64,000 nucleotides of DNA. Origin: Atopsyche davidsoni (Eukaryota; Arthropoda; Insecta; Trichoptera; Hydrobiosidae). The notes under the pieces were generated by a model. That model made no database searches. It saw nothing but the letters and a program-made list of their open reading frames with translations, and was not told where the DNA came from. The stretch covers positions 2,170,001 to 2,234,000 of the forward strand of contig JAILWY010000023.1 in NCBI GenBank assembly GCA_022113835.1, given 5' to 3'. Each line of letters starts with the position of its first letter. Positions within the stretch are counted from its first letter, which is position 1. The position numbers and the translations under genes were made by a program. This document shows, piece after piece, positions 16,501-27,403 of this stretch.

Positions 16501-18028
16501 TTTTTGTAGACACATGAAATTTAATGTATACTCACTGAGCCACCATCGTTTGCGGGCAGTCATGCAGAACTCAACATCGGCGGAGGGTCCCACATACTGC
16601 ACAGCAGTGTATTCCACACCCAGGGAGACTAGTGCCAGCCCAAACACTCCGCACAGCAGCAGTTGCTGCCGGCCAAAGCCCGCCTGTAAGTACCAATATA
16701 TTCCATTTAAGGTCTTTCTTAGTTAAGATTTGTTACATCTATACTTTATTGAAGTTACTCTTTTCAAAGTGCTCAGCTGCTATGGAAATATTTGATCAAA
16801 TCAGATATTTGTGAAAATCAAAAACCAGCACTGAAAACAGTGGAGTTCAGGGACTCGCAACCTACAGGATTTGTAAAATATACATAATTGCAACGCTCAC
16901 ATTCAATCGCTCTAAGCAGTGAGATATAATAGGAGACTGCCTTAAAAAATCAAAATGTTCAGACTATATCGGATCAACCAACCTAACCACTTAGCAGCAA
17001 CACTGTATTTGTGGTTGGTATTTGTATAAAAGGAACAAGGATTGGACTATTTAGTTACAATGTAAAATAAGCTTATGATGTTGAATGTACCTGTCGAATG
17101 GCATCTTCGTGGAATTGAGCGAGTACGCTGAGGTCCTGGCAGTCAATAAGCTCACCGGCTTCGCCTGCACTGGCTTCATGGGGCATCAGTCCGCTTGCTC
17201 CTGCTGCTGCCTCCGCTCCCGCTTCCGGGTACGCCATTCCACGCCCAATGCTGCCGAACCCCGCTGCCAATCAAACAAATGCATTTTTACAAAAGACTTT
17301 CCTATTCTGAGATGGTAGAATAATTAGACGATGAAAATATTCAACTGCATAATTACACACCTAACAGGAGTCAATGGTTTTGTTCATGATATGAATTCAT
17401 AGATGAATGAAACAAGTTTCTGAAAGATAACACTGTGAACTCATAAAATTATAAATGAAACACTCAATTTGGAAGCAGGAGACCAATCAGGAGCCAGAAA
17501 TAATTTAGACTCACTCAAAATATGGAAACTTAGGTATATTTTATAAATACATTATTTGTTAATTAGTGATTCTATAATTTTATTGTTTGTTTTTGGGTAA
17601 TAAGTTCATATATGAAATGATAAGGAAAGTATTTTTAAAAACTGCAATGTAGCACAAGTGGGATTTTAATTCTCACTCCTGGTATCACAGCCTGGTGATT
17701 TAGTCTTGGTGGTGAAGGAGTGCTGAATAATTGAAACTGAGAAAGCAGGTTATATATATAGCCACTGATAAAATGCAAAAAAAAAAATGGAAACAGTTCA
17801 ATGTTATGTTACGTTTAGTAATGTTTTGTTGATGTTGTTGATTTTAAACAATTATAAATTTACACAGATTAGAATATAAGACTCATTCATACTGATGAAC
17901 GTATGTAATAATTACATAGATAGAGGATTCAGGTACAGAAATTGTTTAATTATAGGTCTGAGATACTGACCAGAGTTGTCGGAGTCGGAGCGGGCCCTCA
18001 CCAGGCAGGCCTGCTCCTCGCTGGACAT
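13509..18028 (-). CDS. SV2-like major facilitator transporter (complete)
   Basis: Member of the SV2/SVOP branch of the MFS, 12-helix transporters of vesicle or plasma membranes; the substrate is unknown. Eleven exons: 18028-17971, 17263-17091, 16683-16536, 16151-15989, 15908-15687, 15364-15244, 15154-14987, 14813-14440, 14256-14033, 13929-13770, 13689-13509; total 1992 nt, 663 aa plus TAG, every junction in frame. Markers in order: HEDAIRQAGFGRQQLLL before helix 1; WGNLSDRMGRRRTLL (MFS motif A) after helix 2; SEMSCGSSRRARVL; HESPRYLLECG ahead of a long cytoplasmic loop; a large loop between helices 7 and 8 (about residues 390-470) with repeated CTF/CQF-type units (KCTFINCTFKDVTF, RSCQFYDVEF), the pentapeptide-like luminal domain of SV2; and VESYPVHLRCTAHG. 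N-glycosylation sequons (NQT, NSS, NCT) fall in that loop. Exon 7 uses a weak GTCAAC donor. The start ATG has the acidic MSSEEQACLVRAR N-terminus. Confidence 0.92.
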
Positions 18029-20099
18029 GACGGGGCAGGGGGGGCGGGGGGGAGGCCCGCACTACGGCCTGCAGGGGGGGCTGCCGGCGCGAGGGGGCAC
18101 ATCTGGCCATACACAAACACACCATCAGCTCAAGCAGTACACAAACATGTCAGATTTTAAATCAGAGCCTATTATGTGGCATTAGCAGCGCTACAAGTGA
18201 TGAGACAGTTTTGATATCAATATTATTTACACAAGCATTCAATCAAGGCCACCAGGAAGAGAACACGTTTTTTGATAAAAACAACTCATTTCAGAAGTCA
18301 ACTTTACATTGTTTCAAAACTATTTTAAATAATGATGCATTTTATGTATTAACAAAAAAATGTTTGGTAACAACTAATAGATTAGTAAGGAATTTATAAC
18401 AAATACATTTCTTTGCTGTATCAAATAAAAATAAATATAATCAAGTGCTATGTTCATTATAAAGAAAATTCAGTGGTATGTAGTATTTTTTTATGTTCCA
18501 CTGGAATTCATTATAACAAGATTTGACTATATTCAATTTCATACTAGTAAATCTAGCTTTAGTTTTGAGGCAGGTTTGAGTATAGCAGCACTGGTGTATT
18601 GATTCTAGACTTATAAGGGCTCTGATCAAACGCTAACAATGAAAATATTATTAAAACTAATTAATGCGTAAAGGCTATTAATATTCATATAGTAAACTCA
18701 CAGACCATTGAGTGCTATTAAGTTACGGCACCATGAAGATTATTGCATTTCAATGTGTAATATAAAGCATTTTTATCTAACTCTTTTCTCTTAAGTAATC
18801 AGAGATAAGGGTAGATATAAACATAAGAGTTTAATTCTAATAATTTGATTGCAAGTCGTTAACGAACCAATCATGCAAGACGCATACATATCCTCGATCA
18901 TAAGGGATTCATGGCAAAATAAGACAAGCCGAGGCCAATACATTGGCATGCAGTTAGGTTGGACAGGAAGGAGAAATAATGTGTGAGCTACCAACAGTAT
19001 GATTCTGACAATTTATTAATTGCATAGAAATAATATACTAATCATCAAAAACAAAACATTTTTAGCCATGATTTCGGGGCATCTTTAACATTTGTCATAT
19101 TCCATTGGCAGTTGTTAGTAATTTTACCAATCAAAATAAAAATTCAAGTCTATTGAATTTTTTTTTTTAACATTTAAACAAATCTAGACTAGTAGCAATT
19201 TAATGCATAACATGAGGATGACAGGGACAATGAAAAACAGGATGCACGGTAGCCCTTGTTTAATCAAATATCTTGCAGCACAAAGACTTAGCGTGGGTGT
19301 ATCTTTGAAGCGATTTGAGTAATGATAAAAATAATGTTATTCACACTATATACACATTTCATTCGATAGAAGTAAAAAGTTGTGCAATAGCAAAATAATA
19401 TATTCAATCAGGCTAAAACTCACGTCAAATCAAAGTCCTATGTTTAAAAATTAAAAATCTGTCACGTATCGACTGTCAGGTTTGATGTGATCAATACTTT
19501 GAACCACAATTCTAGCGCGGAGGCTCCGAGGGGCAAGAAGCCCATTAAGCTAATACTTAGGACTTCACACAATGACTCACGATTACATTAGTAATTGTAC
19601 GTTTTCAATATAATGCCATTTTGGAGGATTATAATTTTAAGGATAATTTCAAAATTTACCAATTTTTTGCTGCGGAGGAGTCAAATACTATTTATATTCT
19701 AATGATTCGTAATTTAATTAATTATACGGTTGAGTAAATAAATAATTTCCTCTATTAATAGAATCGTATTTCGATGGGATATTGTAAAAAATTTGCTTTG
19801 ACAACCTCGCAAAACCTAAGCATCCAATATCACTACGCGCTCAACGAAAACAATAACAATCGGTCGGGTGCTATTTTCATACGTCAGATTATCGAGAGAA
19901 CGTTTGATTGATTCGGTTCGTCAATTTTAGGGTACCAAATTATTTTCTACTATTGGACATCGATTAATACAAAAATAAACAGTACCTTGACGGCGTTAGA
20001 TCACCATCCGTCTCAAAAAAAAATTGTCCATCAGAACTGTCAAAATGTCTGAAAAAAACCACCAATACGCTCGAAAAAACGCGAAATTATCACATAAAA
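18029..20099. other. 5' region of the SV2-like gene
   Basis: Probably the 5' leader and a 5' intron of the SV2-like gene (minus strand), because the coding start lies in a GC-rich leader (18029-18110) while the next CpG-rich block is 2 kb further upstream. Otherwise AT-rich, with no coding exon recognised. Confidence 0.4.
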
Positions 20100-20590
20100 C
20101 TATCACGAAAATCGAGAAAAACGGACAGCCCAGATGCGGCGGCCGATATTCGGGACGGATTCACGCGACGGGGAGCGTCTCGCGCGTCGGGCGGCCGGGC
20201 AGACCCTTCGCACTAAAACGGGACGGCCGGAGGGGGACCGGGTGACACATCGCGGCGGCCAGGTCGCTGGCGCGTCTCCAGCTCCGGCCTGCAACTGCGC
20301 ACAACGCGCAACTTCCCGCGCGGAGCCGAGACGAGGGAAAATCCCCAGATCCACGGCGACAGAGACTAAGCGCCGTCGGCCGTACGATGCGCCCGGGGGA
20401 CTCGACGCGGACGCGGACGCGGCGGCGGTGACGACATTCGATCGGGCGTCTCGCGGTGCACGGTGCATCTGATCCCCCGGCGCGCCGGCGAGGAAGCGAC
20501 CTACGCCCGAGAGCGAAGAGCGCCGCTCCCCCCCCCTCCACCACTCCCCCCCCCCCTTCCCCGCCCCGCTGCGCGTACGTCCGTGATGCG
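20100..20590 (-). promoter_or_regulatory. CpG-rich block, likely SV2-like gene promoter/first noncoding exon
   Basis: About 490 bp strikingly rich in G+C and CG dinucleotides inside AT-rich DNA, ending in C homopolymers and CT runs near 20530-20570. Open frames on both strands here are by-products of composition. It sits 2 kb upstream of the SV2-like start codon with no other gene nearby, so a promoter or 5' exon of that gene is the simplest reading (inference). Confidence 0.45.
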
Positions 20591-22244
20591 ACCATAATTA
20601 TATCGACGCGATAAATGATGGATCAAATTATCATACAATTTAAACAATGGAAAAGTAACTAAGCTAGATGACATTTCATTTTTTTTTTTAAATATTATTG
20701 TGCATTATTATTTACTATATTTATTATAAGTTTTTTTACACACATTTTTCCCAACAAAATCCATGGCCGCTATCACCCGAGCCGCGTCTCGTGAGATGGC
20801 CGCATACCGTATTGCAAGCGTAGCATACTGACACAAAAGAAAATAAATCTTGGAATTCAGTCATTCTCACCCCGAAACTCACTGCGTGCCTTACAACGTG
20901 AAATAATATAAATTCCAAATATTATTTCCCAGTGCTGTTTGGTGTCTATTTAGCGAAGAGCTCGCAGTGGGCGTAGGTTTTGTTACCCTGCGGCTCTGCC
21001 CTGGTGAAACATTATGCTCTACGACTCCTATCACAGATATTGAAAAACGGTGCGATTTGCAGTTATCGGTGAGGCAAATTGAAGGTATAATATAATATTA
21101 TTTACACATAGAAAAGCTTAAAATGAAAAAGTGACCTAAAAGCTGAAATTATATATCAAGAAAATACTTACAAACAACTGGAGAGACAGACATCGTCGGA
21201 GCCGGATGCAATCAGCCGATTCTAAGTCAGAAGTTTATTTTATCGCGCCTAAAATGATCACTTAAATTAAGTAACTAGTTATTTTTGGTCATGATTTAAT
21301 TTCACAAGAGGAAGACATCTGGATGAGTCGGCAGCCGCAAGCGGTAGACGGGTAAGCGGTTAGTAATCATTAGAAAATCTGCGGCTGTATATAGCTTCTC
21401 ATGTATCCGAGCCTTATTTTATGAAGATAAAACATGTCAAAAAATAAACAGTTGAAATTTAGATAGAATATTGGAGTTATTTAGACGTGAGACATCGGAG
21501 ATACTCAATGACGGATTTTCGAATACAAACGCTTTCACAGTATTATATTGTTATTTAATGTCATATTTGTTTAAATTTTAAATGCCGGAGACTTAACAAG
21601 CCGCTTGCCAATATGCTTTTCCCGCTTGCGAATTCCTACTCTCACGCAGACTAACAAACTATATCTGATACAACAGATTGTATTATGTAATGTTGGGAAA
21701 AATACAACATTAAAAATGTACAAAAACACTATAAGCACTGATTACACATCACAGTACAGTGGCGTGCGTGTAATTCGCACTTGATCACATCATTGAGTTT
21801 ACAAATTATGCAATTTGATACGCTTTTATTGAAAAGAACATTTAATCACGTTAGAAACCGATAATTTAATAATTCTGCAGAGTAAAATTTTGCAAAAAGA
21901 TATATTTTTAGAGTAGCAATAACGTTACGCAAGAAGTGAGAGTATACAATATGGTACATATTATGTTTCTCTTGTTCAATAATTAAAAATTAACTCAAGC
22001 AAAATACAGGTTTTTTAGATATTTTTTCCTACAACTCAACTCAAACTCACCAATGAAAATAGAGAAATCCACGTACACTACCACGTAAGCCCCACAACCT
22101 GTGAGCAATATCAGGGGATAGTCACATACCGTACTGTAAGCATAACCCTAAGAACTATTGTAGATTAATTAAAAGAAAATAAAGAATATTGAAATTTACT
22201 TAAAAATGAATAAAACTACGATTATGGATTTATAAAAAACATGA
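20591..22244. other. Intergenic, no gene seen
   Basis: AT-rich. At 22062-22200 there is a diverged copy of a repeat also seen at 23226-23366, 23822-23945 and 45060-45260 (shared CCCACAACCTG, GGATAGTCACATACC, AACTATTGTA and an A-rich tail). Nothing else supported. Confidence 0.45.
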
Positions 22245-22520
22245 AAGCCTGCCTCGTGGTTCAGTGGTTAGCACGCTTGAATGCCAACAACGGGTTCCTA
22301 GGTTTGGATCTGAGTGGAGTTGTAAGTTTCTCGGTTTTCTAATACTGTAAAATTATATACTTAAAAAAAATTAAACAGAATTTCAGATGTAGGTTTTCTG
22401 TAATTTCCTTGTACACACCAAGGCAAATGCCGAAAACATATCAAGTAAAAGCAGCAATAGCTGAGACAATCCTCTGGATAATTCCTACTGCTGGTCTACT
22501 TGGCATTTATATTATTATAT
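22245..22520 (+). repeat. tRNA-derived SINE (approximate ends)
   Basis: Begins with GTGGTTCAGTGGTTAGCACG, an A-box-like tRNA promoter element, followed about 35 nt later by GGTTTGGATCTG, a B-box-like element, then a non-tRNA body and A-rich tail. The cloverleaf is not intact, so it is a SINE rather than a tRNA gene. Confidence 0.5.
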
Positions 22521-23225
22521 ACTTTTAGCAATAATTTCATAAATATATTTTCTCTATATTTTTATTTCTAAAATAAAAATGATATACACATTATCAGTGG
22601 TACACGTGATACCCACTCTCCCCTTATCATAACTACTCAAATATTCTTGCTGTAACGTGATGAAGACATTTTATTTTTAAACTCATATTAATCACGCTTA
22701 AAATATTAGGACTAAAAAAATAAATAATAAAATAAAAGACAGCTTCGTTTAAAAAAAGTAAATACATACAAAAATAAGTTTAAAAGCAAGCGATGGACTT
22801 TGGACGATATTTTAAGCTATTTTTTTCCAATCGAATTAAAGTCTACACGATTCTAAAAACATTATTCGGCATTATCCAAAATACCCGCGAGTAAAGTGCG
22901 AAAAATTGAATAAATATCACCATTGCTCTGTCCGTCATTAGGCTGACTTTGCGTTGAGCGTGTCAAAACTCCAATTTTTTTTTTTAACTCTTGTATGTAC
23001 TTTTATCCGTCACGTGCAAAATCACGAAGCTTTATTTAAAAGTGTCCGTGTATATTGGAGATGAGCGTAATCGAATCGACTCGATTCTTATAGATTGATC
23101 CTTTTTATTTTATAAGTATTAAAAAATGAGGCTTCTATTTTGTGTGAAAATGAATGTACGCGAACCTACCTTTGCTATCAAGTTCTTAGTTGATTATTTA
23201 ATTGACTCATCAACTCATGTAGAAA

Positions 23226-23945
23226 AAGGTTTTTTTCCCACATATTTTCCCTACATAACTCAATACCCACAACCTGCGCCCAGGATCAGGGGGTAGTCAT
23301 ACACCATGTTAAAACCATAGTGATAACTATTGTAAACTTACCAAATTAAAAAAATAATAAATCTTAAAATGGTAAGATGTACAGTAATACCCCGCTTTAC
23401 GCGAGGGATACGTTCCGGAAAAAATCGCGTTATGTGAAATGCGCGTATATCGGGGTTTACGATTAAACATACATACAAAGTCAAAACTTAATACAAAAAA
23501 ATACGAATCACTTTAATTCTAAGAACACTTTATGCAGTATTACATGTTATTTTTACTGAAAAATACATCTATTGTCTATAGCGTTTCTTTTATGTTCTTG
23601 TAAAATACGTTCATAACACCCAACGCTGTTTTTAATTTTTAAGAGAAATCAATGACTACATTATGTTCATACACATTCTTAAAAGAAGAAATTCGCGTAA
23701 TGCGAGGCATTTTAACGCGAAATTTGAAATTCACGTTACAGTGGAACCGCGCATAACGGGGTCGCGTAAAGCGGGATATTACTGTACTTTGTTAAGTACT
23801 CATCAAACCCATGCATAAAAAGGTTTTTTTCCACATGTTTTCCCTACATAACTCAATACCCACAACCTGCGCGCAGGATCAGGGATCATCACCATGTTAA
23901 AACCGTAGTGATAAGAACTGTTGTAAATTTACCAAAAAAAAAAAA
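23226..23945 (+). repeat. Two direct copies of a ~125-bp repeat flanking a MITE
   Basis: 23226-23366 and 23822-23945 both read TTTTTCCACAT-like start, then CCCTACATAACTCAATACCC, ACAACCTGCGC, CAGGATCAGGG, CACCATGTTAAAACC and end in an A-rich tail. They are nearly identical and lie either side of the MITE at 23382-23784. More diverged relatives are at 22062 and 45060. Confidence 0.65.
23382..23784. mobile_element. Pogo/Tigger-type MITE, 403 bp, TA target site
   Basis: Terminal inverted repeats CAGTAATACCCCGCTTTACG (left) and its near-exact complement at the right end (one mismatch in the first 20), each next to a TA dinucleotide (23380-23381 and 23785-23786). No coding sequence. The CAGT... 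start and TA duplication fit Tc1/mariner-pogo (Tigger-like) nonautonomous elements. A related copy is at 38329-38628 in an Amt intron. Confidence 0.8.
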
Positions 23946-24184
23946 AAATCACGCTGCGACGCAACTGACAACCAAAAGTTAATATGCGTCCTATTTTTGG
24001 GTAATAACAGTTCGGCTGTGTCGCACCGCGTTCAGGAAGCTTCAGACATTGCGGATTCACTTGCTGGCGAGCGCTGGCCGCGGACTGCGGGGAGGTGATG
24101 GTGCCACCGGAAGCGGAAGGCGCGGCGCGGGCCCAGCCGCGGGGCTCGGGGAGCGACTGCCCACTCATGGGGGGGTGAGCAGGG

Positions 24185-24679
24185 CAGGGGCTCTCAAACT
24201 CTCTTGGCCCACGGACCCCCTTTCATAGTCAAAACTTGCCCACGGACCCCCTTTCATAGTCAAAACTTGCCCACGGACCCCCTTTCATAGTCAAAACTTG
24301 CCCACGGACCCCCTTTCATGGTCAAAACTTGCCTACGGCCCCTGGGTGAAAAACTACATAAATTCATATTATAGACTAGTTGGTGCAAGTATCGACTCTA
24401 TTGCGTTCCTGTATAAACCTGCCTGATGCCTGTTATTACTTGTATTTTATGCACCTGTCTATATTTATATTTTACTTAGGACGCTAAAATCGCTAATAAT
24501 GTATTAATTGTTATTTATTTTAACTAAAATGTGTCATAATTTTTTTATTTTATATTAAACCTTGCGCGGACCCCTGACGTTGTTCAGGGACCCCCAAAAT
24601 CGATTTTAATTTTCTAAGGACCCCCTGAACTATCCCAGGGACCCCCTGTGGTCCGTATGGACTACTTTGAGAAGCACTG
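24185..24679. mobile_element. hAT-type nonautonomous element with internal minisatellite
   Basis: Left end CAGGGGCTCTCAAACTC, right end (complement) CAGTGCTTCTCAAAGTAG: imperfect terminal inverted repeats of the hAT style, with GGACCCCC-rich arms on both sides. No transposase. An 8-bp target duplication is not obvious. A second element lies directly to the right. Confidence 0.65.
24208..24340 (+). repeat. 31-bp tandem repeat, about 4.3 copies
   Basis: Unit CCCACGGACCCCCTTTCATA plus GTCAAAACTTG starts at 24208, 24239, 24270, 24301 and 24332 (last copy degenerate). It is an internal expansion of the hAT-type element arm. Confidence 0.9.
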
Positions 24680-24687
24680 TGCTAAAC

Positions 24688-24871
24688 CATAGGCTCCCAA
24701 CCTTTTATTGACCACCGCCCCCTTGACAAGAAAAAAAATTTCCAACGCCCCCTTTGACATAACAGTCATAATTATACCATTTTTTTTTTCCATATAAAAA
24801 TACCATAGAGGTATTTCATAACGCCCCCCATTTTCCCTTGGACCCGCCACCGCCCCCGTTGGGAACCTATG
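24688..24871. mobile_element. hAT-type MITE, 184 bp, with perfect 8-bp target duplication
   Basis: Ends CATAGGCTCCCAAC and GTTGGGAACCTATG are complementary (one mismatch), and the element is flanked by identical TGCTAAAC at 24680-24687 and 24872-24879. GCCCCC-rich subterminal arms, AT-rich middle, no coding sequence. Confidence 0.88.
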
Positions 24872-24879
24872 TGCTAAAC

Positions 24880-27222
24880 CGTGTCTTCAAAGTGAGCGTT
24901 TTTGCATCCCCCTTCCAATTGAGTTCCGCGGATGAATTTATTTTTTATATTTTCAGGCAAACGATGTCTCATAAAAAAAAAATCTGTATAGTAATAATAT
25001 CAACCTATGAAATAGCGGCCTACTGCTCCGAGGCGTCAGTCCAAGAGTTCCACTCGTGATATCGACAAAGGGATTTTTTTAAAATAAAAATGCTTCACAT
25101 GTGAAAATGTTGTGTTGAAAATACGACACCCTTATTATTTTATTGCAGTTCAGGGATTATTTTTTTTAATTCTACACACGTTCATTTCATATTAAAAAAA
25201 TGTGCAAAGAAATGTATTATATTATAAGACTACCGAGTGACGAATATTTTTTTAATTTTACTAAAGTAAAGCTCTCATGTAAAGAAAATTAAAAAATATA
25301 TATATTTTTATAAAATGTATGTTTTATTGCGTATGTAACTTTAATGCGTTCTTACCTTTAATATTTAATTTAATATACTATAAATGTATAATTTAAAAAA
25401 AAAAAACAACATTTTTCATATTTTTTTCAACAGCTTTCCGATGATAACACACATACTGACATGCAATCAACCGCATTATAAATTTTACTAAAAAAATTGC
25501 AATACCCATGTAGAAGTATCGATAATACGTGGGCATGAGCCAGTGTTTGCAAAACGACGTCAGGGACGATTCGCGGGGCACATCCTGCGTATTACGCCAA
25601 CACCTGATGGTGTGCGCGATTCCATTAGCCGTAACGTGTCCCGCACGAACCATTCCCGGAGTGGTGCGCTCGATCTCCGGGAGCCCGTTCAATTTTCTAC
25701 CAACATACCAGAAATAATACTATTCCTAAAATGTATGCATATTTTATGGCAGGAGCTTATTCACATGTTGAAAACTGAAGTGCGGTTGAACGGCGCGACG
25801 ATGGTGGAGCGCCGAAATGTTGATTTTTTTTTTTTTTTTAAGGTTGGCCGCCCTCCGCCCTGTGCCCTGACCTTTGGGTGGCATTTGAGTGTTCCGGTCC
25901 GCCAGGCCCGGGGTCGCCCCAGCCCTCGCCCCCGCCCCCGCCCTCGGCAAGGTCCCACCCCCGATGTAACAAGTAAGGCTCTACCGACAGCGGCTGTGCG
26001 ACAATACTCTCTGACTTTTACCGTCGCATGCGGAGTCCCGCACCAGAGTGCGACTGCGATTTTTTTCGCTGTCAACGTTGCCGTCATCAAATCAATTAAA
26101 ATGCCGCAATCTCCTTGCCATTTGGTTATTTGTATTTGTTACTTAAATATGCAGAAACTTATGGTAACTGACCTGCCATGGAAATGTTACTCGTTATTGC
26201 CTTTTATATTACAGTTTTGTGATTTTATAACAATAGCTTAAAAACCGGGCTATGTTGCCTTTAAACCATACTTTACTTCGGGCGCTTTAGTAAGTTGAAG
26301 GAACTGAGAATGAGTTATTTAGTTGCTCGATACGGTAGAGAGCTATCACCATTAACAACGTGAGGTAAATTTTTCAACCTAATGATGTGCTTACTTAAGC
26401 GTGTTAAGCGACCTACACGCGTGGTAACACAACCGACACAACTGTAACTACCCAATAGCGTCCTCCGTAACTTGTCAATAGCGTCCTATTTATCGTTGAT
26501 TATTTATTAAATTAAGTTCGGTTGTCTCAGCGCGTGCAAGCAGCTTAGGTTTGCAAGAAAAATACTTGTTTTAATCGCATAATCCTTTTCTAGTCGTGAA
26601 TCTTTCTAAAGTTCCCTATACCCAATTAGCAAAACTGGCTTTTAAGCAAGTCTCTTAGTAAATTGTTTACGTGACGTGCTATTTGATACTATACGTTTCA
26701 CGCGGATATGCCACACCGATTAACAGCAAATATCTTGCTTTCTGCAATTTAAAAAGCGATAATTTTAATAATAATAAAAAATCCCGTGTTTGATTTCAAG
26801 CACTGCAGAAACTTACAACTCACTTTTCACAACAAAAAAAACATATTCAAGAGGTTAAGCACGTACCTACATATATTCAATTTAAAACGAGCCTGGTAAG
26901 GTTAGGTTACGTGAACAATGGGTTAGGAAAATAATCTGAATTCCCATCAGGAGCCCTCTGAGTTTGAGTAGACCTGACGACCGCTCGTTATGGGGCCTTC
27001 AAGAGGGGCACAGTTCATTGTCTGATTAGTGCGGGAGTGCCCCCGACCCGCCTGGCACCCCCTGGGGGGGTCCATAAAAAAAGATTTGCTGATCCCGACG
27101 GATCGAGGGCTCTCGTTGCTATCGTACCTACGTCACCTGCGAGGGGAATTTGACATCTGATTGCGTTATCTCTAAAATTAGTATTTAAAAAAAAAATTGC
27201 TACTTTTTCGTTTTACAGATTG
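24880..27222. other. Intergenic with unassigned GC-rich patches
   Basis: Two patches of higher G+C, 25530-25700 and 25835-26070, carry open frames on both strands but show no domain I recognise and no clear splice context. A G+C-rich repeat-like stretch is at 26950-27120. The interval contains the TTAA MITE at 26404-26548. Confidence 0.4.
26404..26548. mobile_element. TTAA-flanked MITE, ~145 bp
   Basis: Left end TTAAGCGACCTACACGCG then AACACAACCGAC; right end GTTCGGTTGTCTCAGCGCGT then GCAAGCAGCTTA is its imperfect complement. Same family as 50224-50378 and several half copies. TTAA is the target used by piggyBac-like elements. Confidence 0.65.
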
Positions 27223-27403
27223 ATATTTTTGAATAAAATACTTGAGTGATTTTCCACATTTTTATTTTTATTAGTGACCGGTTTCGCCAGCCTTTCACGT
27301 TGGCATTATCTGTTTGATAATGCCAACGTGAAAGGTTGGCGAAACCGGTCACTAATAAAAATAAAAATGTGGAAAATCACTCAAGTGTTTTATTCAAAAA
27401 TAT
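27223..27403. repeat. Near-perfect palindrome, 88-bp arms, 5-bp loop
   Basis: Left arm 27223-27310 and right arm 27316-27403 are complementary except for about two positions; the loop is TGTTT. The arms carry GTGACCGGTTTCGCCA and CTTTCACGTTGGCATTATC. Possibly a fold-back MITE; transcripts would form a long hairpin. Confidence 0.92.

Noticed and set aside
20103..20595. Overlapping open frames of 112-144 codons on both strands
   Set aside because: All lie within the CpG-rich block, where stop codons are rare by composition; Arg/Ala/Pro-rich products match no family.
22245..22330. Possible tRNA gene
   Set aside because: A- and B-box-like elements are present but no acceptor stem or intact cloverleaf; called a SINE.
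23929..24168. Minus-strand frame starting MSGQSLPEPRGWARAAP
   Set aside because: Could be an alternative first exon of the SV2-like gene, but there is no family match, it lies 6 kb upstream among repeats and runs into a homopolymer.
25543..26241. 232-codon open frame on the plus strand
   Set aside because: It crosses T and CCCCCGCC low-complexity runs, has opposite-strand frames of similar quality and no recognisable domain; no splice context.
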